Shown: positions 1-4,561 of the stretch, in pieces | Numbering within the stretch: the first letter of the stretch is position 1 | Layout of the letters: each line of letters begins with the position of its first letter | Notes under the pieces: model-generated | Told to the model about the DNA's origin: nothing | The model's input: the letters and a program-made list of their open reading frames with translations, nothing else | Databases searched by the model: none | Assembly (NCBI GenBank): GCA_018241865.1 | Contig: JAFECY010000300.1 | Location: forward strand, 1-5,436 | Length of the DNA: 5,436 bases | Source: Pseudomonadota bacterium | Lineage (GTDB): Bacteria; Pseudomonadota; Gammaproteobacteria; Burkholderiales; Burkholderiaceae_D | Direction: 5' to 3' | Translations under genes and position numbers: made by a program

Positions 1-259
1 CGTACAACTGATTGGCGTCGATGCGGGTTCGTTCTGGTCGCAGATGCAGGATGGCGTGGATGTTTGGAATGATGTCGGCAACGGCGTCCTCAAGAGCATC
101 GTGTTTGGTTTCGCGGTAAGCTTTGTAGCCTTGTATCAAGGTTATGTAGCGAAGCCGACGCCGGAAGGGGTGGCGCGCGCCACGACGCGCACCGTGGTCA
201 TCGCTTCATTGAACGTGTTGTGGCTGGATTTCTTGATGACGGCGTTAATGTTCAATTAA
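1..259 (+). CDS. mlaE: MlaE, phospholipid transport permease (3' end only)
   Basis: The reading frame is open from base 2 and ends at TAA 257-259, giving the last 85 residues of a protein whose start lies upstream of the window. MlaE is the inner-membrane permease of the MlaFEDB complex, which handles phospholipids exchanged with periplasmic MlaC. The visible part matches the MlaE/YrbE C-terminus: a GVDAGSFWSQM segment, a hydrophobic stretch around KSIVFGFAVSFVALYQGY, the conserved P-T-x-x-G-V-x-R-A-T-T-R-T-V-V stretch, and a last membrane segment ending in LDFLMTALMFN, close to the E. coli ending as I recall it. About 48 bases separate it from mlaD. The family is usually about 260 residues, so roughly a third is visible. 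Confidence in the family is high, from the sequence and from mlaD following directly. Confidence 0.95.
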   Translation, partial: VQLIGVDAGSFWSQMQDGVDVWNDVGNGVLKSIVFGFAVSFVALYQGYVAKPTPEGVARATTRTVVIASLNVLWLDFLMTALMFN

Positions 260-310
260 CAGAATTGACAGTGCGATCAGCTTTGGGGTTTTTCATACGA
301 AGGTAATGTG

Positions 311-784
311 ATGCAGCGAAAATCGTTCGATCTCTGGGTGGGTTTGTTCGTCTTGCTGGGTGCGGCGGCGTTGGTATTTCTCGCGCTCAAGGTTGGCAAC
401 ATGAGCGCGCTGTCTTCCGGCGATACTTATCCGGTGGTGACCAAGTTTGACAATATCGGCGGCTTGAAGCCGCGCGCAGCGGTCAAGAGCGCCGGTGTGG
501 TGGTTGGACGAGTGGGCAGCATCAGTTTCGACGACAAAACTTTCCAAGCGCTGGTGACGCTCAACTTGGAAAGTCGCTACAAATTTCCCAAGGATAGTTC
601 GGCAAAAATTTTGACTTCCGGTCTATTGGGAGAGCAATATATAGGCTTGGAACCGGGTGGCGATACGAATAATCTCGCTGCTGGTGACAAGATAAAAATG
701 ACGCAGTCGGCCATCGTGTTGGAAAATCTGATCAGTCAGTTCCTGTTCAGCAAGGCGGCCGAAGGGAAGGAAAATAATAAATGA
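311..784 (+). CDS. mlaD: MlaD, MCE-domain phospholipid transport protein
   Basis: MlaD is anchored in the inner membrane and forms the hexameric periplasmic ring of MlaFEDB through which lipids pass. The 157-residue product has an N-terminal membrane helix (about residues 8-28), then an MCE domain (about 41-118) starting at PVVTKFDNIGGLKPRAAVK and including G-V-x-V-G-R-V, and the signature LTSGLLGEQYIGL at 101-113. A hydrophobic helix follows (about 134-146, AIVLENLISQFLF), as expected for the segment lining the ring pore. ATG 311 is preferred: GAAGG at 299-303 lies 7 bases upstream. A GTG at 308 would add one residue with spacing of only 4. The protein is shorter than E. coli MlaD (183 residues) and ends soon after the pore helix with a short charged tail. 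Its stop overlaps the mlaA start (ATGA), which suggests coupled translation. Confidence 0.96.
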   Translation: MQRKSFDLWVGLFVLLGAAALVFLALKVGNMSALSSGDTYPVVTKFDNIGGLKPRAAVKSAGVVVGRVGSISFDDKTFQALVTLNLESRYKFPKDSSAKILTSGLLGEQYIGLEPGGDTNNLAAGDKIKMTQSAIVLENLISQFLFSKAAEGKENNK

Positions 785-1476
785 TGCATTCGATGCGATT
801 AGCCGCCATCGCCGTATTGGCCGTGGTCATGACAGGCTGCGCCTCCACCAATCCGCAAGATCCGTTTGAGGATTTCAACCGGGCAATGTTCGGCTTTAAC
901 CGGGCGGTCGATGACGCTGCCCTGAAGCCGACGGCCACCGCTTACAAAACGGTCACGCCCACCTTTGTGCAGACGGGTGTCGGCAATTTTTTCGGCAATC
1001 TTGGTGATGTTTGGACTGCGGTCAACAATATCCTGCAAGGCAAAGTGGAAAGCGGCATGTCTGACATTGCCCGTGTCGGCGTGAATTCCACCATCGGTTT
1101 GGCGGGTTTGTTTGATGTTGCTTCCGAAATGGGTTTGGCCAAGCATAAGGAAGATTTCGGCCAGACGCTGGGACGCTGGGGGATCAACTCCGGGCCTTAT
1201 GTCGTGCTGCCTCTGCTCGGCGCATCGACCGTGCGCGACACAGTTGCCTTGCCAGTCGATTGGAAGGGAGATGTCTGGATGTACAAGACGCCGGTGCGTT
1301 GGCGCAATGTCGGCGCGGCGGTGCGCTTGATCGATCAGCGCGCAGCCCTGCTTGATGCCTCTAATCTGTTGGAAGACGCTGCGCTCGATCCTTACGAATT
1401 TGTGCGCGATGCTTACATGCAGCGGCGGCAGAGTTTGATATATGATGGCGACCCGCCGGCCGGTGGCAAGAATTGA
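781..1476 (+). CDS. mlaA: MlaA (VacJ) outer-membrane lipoprotein
   Basis: MlaA sits in the outer membrane, normally with a porin, and removes phospholipids from the outer leaflet, passing them to MlaC. The 231-residue product begins with a short lipoprotein signal: basic residue, hydrophobic stretch LAAIAVLAVVM, then T-G-C with the lipidated cysteine at residue 20. Ala rather than Asp follows the cysteine, consistent with outer-membrane sorting. The mature part has the MlaA hallmarks: DPFEDFNRAMFGFNRAVD (27-44), a G-x-x-N-F-x-x-N-L stretch, GRWGINSGPYVVLPLLG and, near the end, LDPYEFVRDAYMQRR. It is about 20 residues shorter than E. coli MlaA at the C-terminus. Starts at 781, 784 or 793 all keep the signal; 781 is chosen because AAGGA (767-771) is 9 bases upstream and it overlaps the mlaD stop. 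Presence inside the mla operon differs from E. coli, where mlaA is elsewhere. Confidence 0.96.
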   Translation: MMHSMRLAAIAVLAVVMTGCASTNPQDPFEDFNRAMFGFNRAVDDAALKPTATAYKTVTPTFVQTGVGNFFGNLGDVWTAVNNILQGKVESGMSDIARVGVNSTIGLAGLFDVASEMGLAKHKEDFGQTLGRWGINSGPYVVLPLLGASTVRDTVALPVDWKGDVWMYKTPVRWRNVGAAVRLIDQRAALLDASNLLEDAALDPYEFVRDAYMQRRQSLIYDGDPPAGGKN

Positions 1477-1506
1477 TGGCCGGTAAGCGGTGCCGCTAAT
1501 CGGCCG
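1477..1506 (+). other. Strong hairpin directly after the mlaA stop codon
   Basis: GGCCG (1478-1482) pairs with CGGCC (1501-1505), then G·U and U-A pairs, one A·A mismatch (1485/1498), and AGCG (1486-1489) with CGCT (1494-1497), closing a tight GTGC loop; U1477·G1506 can extend the base. The stem starts one base after the mlaA TGA. There is no T-run after it, so it is not a standard intrinsic terminator. It could protect the 3' end of an upstream mRNA, cause partial termination or pausing, or reduce readthrough. The pairing is seen directly; the role is inferred. Confidence 0.6.
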
Positions 1507-1529
1507 CATGGTCGAAAAGCATCGTCACC

Positions 1530-1580
1530 ACGCCTCGTATTGTGTCATCCGTTTTGCCCGATGACGAGTTATGGAGGCGT
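1530..1580 (+). promoter_or_regulatory. Predicted leader structure upstream of mlaC
   Basis: An outer 7-bp stem ACGCCTC (1530-1536) / GAGGCGT (1574-1580) encloses an internal loop and a second perfect stem GTCATC (1544-1549) / GATGAC (1560-1565) with a 10-base loop. The right arm of the outer stem covers most of the only strong Shine-Dalgarno-like sequence in the gap, GGAGG at 1573-1577. This arrangement could limit ribosome access. The complementarity is seen directly; a regulatory function is inference. Confidence 0.4.
1573..1577 (+). promoter_or_regulatory. GGAGG ribosome-binding-like site oddly far from mlaC start
   Basis: This is the strongest Shine-Dalgarno match before mlaC, but it is 14 bases from the nearest in-frame start (TTG 1592) and 35 from ATG 1613. 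It is ideally placed (6 bases) for a GTG at 1584 that opens a three-codon frame ending in TGA 1593-1595, which overlaps TTG 1592. It may serve such a minicistron, or be coincidental. Confidence 0.3.
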
Positions 1581-1612
1581 AGGGTGTTAACTTGAGTGGA
1601 ATCGTGAATAAA

Positions 1613-2227
1613 ATGCTTATGTTGAAGAAAATTCTCGCCTTGTCTTTCACTTTCGGTTTGGTTGCCAGCGCTGCAGCGCAGGAAGCGCCGGATGCGTTGG
1701 TTAAGCGCATCAGCACCGAAGTGGTGGAGGCGGTACGCGCTGACAAAGATATTCAGACCGGCAACCAGAAAAAAGTGATGGATCTGGTTGAGGCCAAAAT
1801 CCTGCCTTACGTTAATTTCCAGCGCATGACCGCGCTGGCGTCCGGCCGTTTCTGGCGTGAGGCTACGCCCGAGCAGCAAAAGCGCCTGACCGAAGAATTC
1901 CGCAGCTTGCTAATCTATACCTATTCTGGTGCCATTTCGCAAATTCGTGACCAGAAGCTGGAATTCAAACCCTTCCGCGCTGATCCGACTGACACCGAGG
2001 TGGAAGTGCGCTCGCAAGTACTGCAATCGCGCGGTGAGCCGATCCAGCTCAACTATCGCCTGGAAAAACAGGCGAGCGGTTGGAAAATCTATGACATGAA
2101 TGTGCTGGGTGCTTGGTTGGTCGAATCTTACAAGAGCAGTTTCGCCAGCGAAATCGGCAAAAACGGCATCGACGGCCTCATCAAAACTTTGTCCGATAAA
2201 AACAAGCGTTTGGCTGCGAATAAATAA
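1613..2227 (+). CDS. mlaC: MlaC, periplasmic phospholipid-binding carrier
   Basis: MlaC (MlaC/Ttg2D family) carries phospholipid through the periplasm between MlaA and MlaFEDB. The 204-residue product has a clear signal peptide: KK at 5-6, hydrophobic core ILALSFTFGLVA, and a likely signal peptidase I site after Ala22 (SAAA|QE). The mature part has family traits: regular helices with LVEAKILPYVNFQRMT, then TPEQQKRLTEEFRSLLIYTYS, a beta region, and the closing YDMNVLGAWLVESYKSSF ... GIDGLIKTL. Length is close to E. coli MlaC (211). The start is uncertain: the frame is open from TTG 1592, with GTG 1604, ATG 1613 and ATG 1619 also in frame. ATG 1613 is chosen for codon type and signal-peptide length, although the nearest SD-like bases (AGTGGA 1595-1600) are 12 away; TTG 1592 has AGGG (1581-1584) at 7 bases. 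It is the only mla gene here separated by more than 100 bases from the gene before it. Confidence 0.93.
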   Translation: MLMLKKILALSFTFGLVASAAAQEAPDALVKRISTEVVEAVRADKDIQTGNQKKVMDLVEAKILPYVNFQRMTALASGRFWREATPEQQKRLTEEFRSLLIYTYSGAISQIRDQKLEFKPFRADPTDTEVEVRSQVLQSRGEPIQLNYRLEKQASGWKIYDMNVLGAWLVESYKSSFASEIGKNGIDGLIKTLSDKNKRLAANK

Positions 2228-2233
2228 ACGCTT
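2204..2233 (+). repeat. Perfect 8-bp inverted repeat across the mlaC stop codon
   Basis: AAGCGTTT (2204-2211) and AAACGCTT (2226-2233) are exact reverse complements, with a G·U pair (2212/2225) able to extend the stem and a loop of about 12 bases. The right arm includes the last two bases of the mlaC TAA (2225-2227) and ends 7 bases before the mlaB ATG. No T-run follows, so a terminator is unlikely. It may act on mRNA stability or on initiation at mlaB. Confidence 0.45.
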
Positions 2234-2240
2234 CCTGACT

Positions 2241-2498
2241 ATGTTCCGTCCCGCCACCATTCTGACGACCGCCACGATCCAGCCCATTTGCGCGGCAGGA
2301 TTGGCGGCAATCAAGGCCGGTCAGAGCACGATCGATCTCAGTGATGTCAACACCGTAGATTCGAGTGCGGTGGCGGCGTTAATCGCTTGGCGTCGCGCCG
2401 CCCTGCAGCAGGGCAAAGTTTTGTCCTTTACCAATCTCCCCGCTAATCTGCACAGTCTAGCGGCCTTGTATGGTGTGGCCGACTTGCTGCGCCATTGA
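2241..2498 (+). CDS. mlaB: MlaB, STAS-domain subunit of the Mla transporter
   Basis: MlaB is a small cytoplasmic STAS-domain protein that binds the MlaF ATPase and supports assembly and activity of MlaFEDB. The 85-residue product is nearly all STAS domain: a first strand region, an amphipathic helix, the strand STIDLSDVNTVDSSAVAAL (29-47) carrying the typical D-S-S turn at 40-42 where STAS proteins have a conserved Ser/Thr after Asp, then helix IAWRRAALQQGK, strand VLSFTNLP, and helix NLHSLAALYGVADLL. It is slightly shorter than E. coli MlaB (97). The frame is open back to 2100 inside mlaC, but 2241 is the first ATG after mlaC and starts where STAS homology should start. No Shine-Dalgarno is visible in the 13-base gap after mlaC, so translation may depend on ribosomes ending at mlaC. 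As expected for the operon, it is the last mla gene. Confidence 0.9.
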   Translation: MFRPATILTTATIQPICAAGLAAIKAGQSTIDLSDVNTVDSSAVAALIAWRRAALQQGKVLSFTNLPANLHSLAALYGVADLLRH

Positions 2499-2526
2499 CC
2501 CTGCACGATTCCCTTCCCGCGCAGTA
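2485..2526 (+). repeat. Weak inverted repeat at the 3' end of mlaB
   Basis: TGCTGCGC (2485-2492) can pair with GCGCAGTA (2519-2526), with one G·U pair and a 26-base loop spanning the mlaB stop codon. The bases after it (TTTCG) are not a convincing U-tract. A role in partial termination at the end of the mla genes is possible, but the long loop makes it weak evidence. Confidence 0.2.
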
Positions 2527-2557
2527 TTTCGATCCGGCTTGAGGGCTGGAAATCCCA

Positions 2558-2563
2558 TATAAT
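2558..2563 (+). promoter_or_regulatory. Candidate -10 box of an internal promoter (TATAAT)
   Basis: A perfect sigma70-type TATAAT lies in the 145-base gap between mlaB and the ABC ATPase gene, 80 bases before the ATG. The best-looking -35 hexamer, TTGAGG at 2539-2544, is only 13 bases away, which is too short; hexamers at normal spacing (for example CGGCTT at 2535-2540) are poor matches. The call therefore rests on the -10 box and the position. If used, transcription would start near 2570 and drive the ABC pair, bolA and murA. Confidence 0.45.
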
Positions 2564-2583
2564 CAAGGGTTTCACCCCAATAT

Positions 2584-2623
2584 TTGCAGGCGGATGCGGG
2601 CGCAAGCTGCAATCTGCATTTTT
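2584..2623 (+). promoter_or_regulatory. Possible attenuator-like alternative hairpins in the leader before the ABC genes
   Basis: Two foldings compete. In the first, TTGCAG (2584-2589) pairs perfectly with CTGCAA (2607-2612). In the second, ATGCGGG (2594-2600) pairs with TCTGCAT (2613-2619), including two G·U pairs, and is followed by the rest of a TTTTT run (2619-2623). The segments interleave with no bases between the two right arms, so both stems are unlikely together. This resembles an antiterminator/terminator switch on a small scale, but the stems are short and no leader peptide or known riboswitch was recognised. Confidence 0.25.
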
Positions 2624-2643
2624 ACTATTTCCGAACAGCCCTC

Positions 2644-3552
2644 ATGGTGGCCATCCAAATCAGCAATGTCGAAAAACGCTTTCACGCTGTGCAAGCGTTG
2701 CAAGGTGTTTCGCTGTCGGTTGGCGAGGGGGAGTTTTTTGGTTTGCTTGGCCCCAACGGCGCTGGCAAGACCACTTTGATTTCCATCATCGCCGGATTGA
2801 CTCGCGCCGACCGAGGCAACGTCAGCATCGCCGGCCACGACGTGGTGGGCGATTATCGCCAAGCCCGCCGCAAGCTTGGCGTGGTGCCGCAGGAACTGGT
2901 GTTCGATCCTTTTTTCACCGTGCGCGAAACCCTGCGTTTGCAATCCGGTTATTTTGGCCTGAAAAATAACGATGCTTGGATCGATGAGGTGATGCACAAC
3001 CTCGATCTGACTGGGAAGGCTGATGCCAACATGCGGACGCTGTCAGGCGGCATGAAACGCCGCGTGCTGGTGGCGCAGGCGTTGGTGCACAAGCCGCCGG
3101 TGATCGTGCTGGATGAACCGACCGCTGGCGTCGATGTCGAATTGCGCCAGACACTGTGGAAATTTATTGCGCGTCTGAATCGCGAAGGCCATACCGTAGT
3201 GCTGACCACGCATTATCTGGAAGAGGCGCAAGCTCTGTGTGGTCGCATCGCCATGCTCAAAGCCGGGCAAGTCGTGGCGCTCGATTCGACCGCCGCGCTG
3301 CTGAAGCGCATCTCCGGTTCGCAACTGATCCTCAATTTGAAAGTCGCGCTGCCGGAAAATCTGAAGCCGTTGCTCTGCCATGCCGACGAACTGGCGGCCG
3401 GCAACCAGTTCACTTTGCGCGTCAACGACTATGCCGAGGTCGAGCCTATCCTCGCGCATTTGCGTCAGGCCGGTGTCGGCATCGAAGACATGCACTTGCA
3501 GCAAGCCGATCTGGAAGACGTATTCATCCAAGTGATGGAAGGCGAAAAATGA
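2644..3552 (+). CDS. ABC-2 type transporter ATP-binding protein (YadG-like)
   Basis: This is the nucleotide-binding subunit of a two-gene ABC-2 exporter and hydrolyses ATP on the cytoplasmic face. The 302-residue product carries all expected motifs: Walker A GPNGAGKT (36-43), Q-loop Gln83 in VVPQE, signature LSGGM (133-137), Walker B VIVLDEPT (153-160) with catalytic Glu158, D-loop AGVD (161-164) and switch His190 in TTHYLEEA. A C-terminal extension of about 100 residues ends with DLEDVFIQVMEG, typical of the DrrA/CcmA-like and YadG class. The frame is open from TTG 2584, but ATG 2644 starts where homology begins (MVAIQISNVEKRF). No Shine-Dalgarno precedes it. Its stop overlaps the permease start by 4 bases. 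It is not MlaF: its extension and its pairing with an ABC-2 permease differ. Substrate is unknown; the E. coli counterpart YadG is also uncharacterised as far as I know. Confidence 0.92.
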   Translation: MVAIQISNVEKRFHAVQALQGVSLSVGEGEFFGLLGPNGAGKTTLISIIAGLTRADRGNVSIAGHDVVGDYRQARRKLGVVPQELVFDPFFTVRETLRLQSGYFGLKNNDAWIDEVMHNLDLTGKADANMRTLSGGMKRRVLVAQALVHKPPVIVLDEPTAGVDVELRQTLWKFIARLNREGHTVVLTTHYLEEAQALCGRIAMLKAGQVVALDSTAALLKRISGSQLILNLKVALPENLKPLLCHADELAAGNQFTLRVNDYAEVEPILAHLRQAGVGIEDMHLQQADLEDVFIQVMEGEK

Positions 3553-4304
3553 TCGGCTTCCGTACCCTGTTTTACAAGGAAATGCTGCGCTTCTGGAAAG
3601 TCGCCACGCAAACCATCGCGGCGCCGATTCTGACCGCGATGCTCTATCTGTTGATCTTCGGCCACGTGCTGGAAGAGCATGTGCAGGTTTATCCGGGCGT
3701 ACGCTACACCGCCTTCCTGATTCCGGGATTGGTGATGATGAGCGTGCTGCAGAATGCCTTCGCCAATTCCTCCTCCTCGCTGATTCAGTCCAAGATCACC
3801 GGCAACCTGGTGTTCGTGTTGCTGCCGCCGTTGTCGCACTGGGAATTGTTCGGCGCTTACGTGCTGGCGTCGGTGGTGCGCGGGGTTGCAGTCGGTCTTG
3901 GCGTGTTCGCCATTACCGCTTGGTTTGCGCATATGAGCTTTGTCGCGCCGTGGTGGATCGTGTTATTCGCACTTTTGGGCGCGGCGATTCTCGGCACTAT
4001 GGGCTTGATTGCCGGTATCTGGGCAGAGAAATTCGATCAGCTCGCCGCTTTCCAGAATTTCCTCATCATGCCGGCGACTTTTCTGTCCGGCGTGTTTTAT
4101 TCGATCCATTCGCTGCCTGCTTTCTGGCAGGGCGTGTCACGGGTCAATCCGTTTTTTTACATGATCGATGGTTTTCGCTATGGTTTTTTTGGTCAGAGCG
4201 ATGTCGATCCGCTGACCAGTTTCACAATCGTCACCACTTTTTTCTTGCTGCTGGCTGGCCTCGCTATCCAGTTGCTCAAGAGCGGCTACAAACTGCGTCA
4301 CTAA
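3549..4304 (+). CDS. ABC-2 type transporter permease (YadH-like)
   Basis: This is the membrane subunit partnering the ATPase encoded just before it. The 251-residue product matches the ABC2_membrane family (YadH about 256 residues). It opens with a short cytoplasmic amphipathic helix (TLFYKEMLRFWK) and then has about six membrane segments, roughly at residues 22-40, 55-72, 103-127, 134-157, 170-187 and 225-243. The ABC-2 family stretch is clear: G-V-F-Y-S-I-x-x-L-P (181-190) followed by NPFFYMIDGFRYGFFG (200-215). The start ATG 3549 overlaps the ATPase stop as ATGA and has GGAAGG (3537-3542) 6 bases upstream, so translation is probably coupled to give matched subunits. The frame remains open upstream inside the ATPase gene, but that part is a shadow. 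Substrate cannot be read from sequence; neighbours suggest a cell-envelope lipid or glycan, which is inference. Confidence 0.92.
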   Translation: MIGFRTLFYKEMLRFWKVATQTIAAPILTAMLYLLIFGHVLEEHVQVYPGVRYTAFLIPGLVMMSVLQNAFANSSSSLIQSKITGNLVFVLLPPLSHWELFGAYVLASVVRGVAVGLGVFAITAWFAHMSFVAPWWIVLFALLGAAILGTMGLIAGIWAEKFDQLAAFQNFLIMPATFLSGVFYSIHSLPAFWQGVSRVNPFFYMIDGFRYGFFGQSDVDPLTSFTIVTTFFLLLAGLAIQLLKSGYKLRH

Positions 4305-4318
4305 TTGCAAGGGATATC

Positions 4319-4561
4319 ATGCTGCCTACCCCCGAACTCGTTAAGAACTACATCGCTGCCGGCCTCGATTGCGCGCATCTGAGCGTGGAAGGCGATGGCC
4401 AGCATTTCAGCGCCGTTATTGTCTCGACTGCCTTTGCCGGTAAGCGTCTGATCCAGCGTCATCAACTGGTGTACGCCGCGCTGGGTGAGCGCATGAAGGC
4501 GGAAATTCACGCTTTGTCGATGAAGACCCTGACTCCCGAGGAATTTGCCAACAATGGATAA
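4319..4561 (+). CDS. ibaG: BolA-family protein of the IbaG (YrbA) type
   Basis: The 80-residue product is a complete BolA-like domain. Visible traits are an N-terminal helix ([12 protein letters not shown]), the strand [17 protein letters not shown] (23-39) with G-D-G-x-H-F, whose His29 matches the conserved histidine of IbaG, then [14 protein letters not shown] (42-55), and the closing [14 protein letters not shown]. BolA-type proteins commonly partner with monothiol glutaredoxins and share a [2Fe-2S] cluster; IbaG in E. coli is linked to acid response and lies next to murA and the mla genes, as here. ATG 4319 follows AAGGGA (4309-4314) closely, and an upstream extension would run into the permease gene. 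The 3' end overlaps murA by 8 bases. The IbaG subtype is preferred over BolA itself because of length and location; the target of this protein is unknown. Confidence 0.9.
   Translation: MLPTPELVKNYIAAGLDCAHLSVEGDGQHFSAVIVSTAFAGKRLIQRHQLVYAALGERMKAEIHALSMKTLTPEEFANNG

Noticed and set aside
265..270. Perfect TTGACA (-35-like) between mlaE and mlaD
   Set aside because: No acceptable -10 hexamer lies 15-19 bases downstream (the region is GGGGTTTTTC), so a promoter for mlaD is not supported.
799..1509. 236-codon open frame on the minus strand covering mlaA
   Set aside because: It lies fully antisense to a well-recognised gene, its product resembles no family I know and has no coherent domain. 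Codon bias of mlaA explains the absence of stops.
1477..1612. Possible small RNA gene or hidden gene in the mlaA-mlaC gap
   Set aside because: No promoter plus terminator pair and no frame with convincing coding signs; the structures are better treated as operon leader elements.
2100..2240. Upstream extension of the mlaB frame into mlaC
   Set aside because: It overlaps the conserved MlaC C-terminus in another frame; STAS similarity begins only after ATG 2241.
3043..3531. 162-codon minus-strand open frame inside the ABC ATPase gene
   Set aside because: Antisense shadow of conserved ATPase motifs, with a composition rich in His, Gln and Arg and no plausible start site.
3156..3548. Upstream extension of the permease frame into the ATPase gene
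   Set aside because: The translated extension is Arg/Ser/Ala-rich with no homology, while ATG 3549 has a good ribosome site and starts where the permease family starts.
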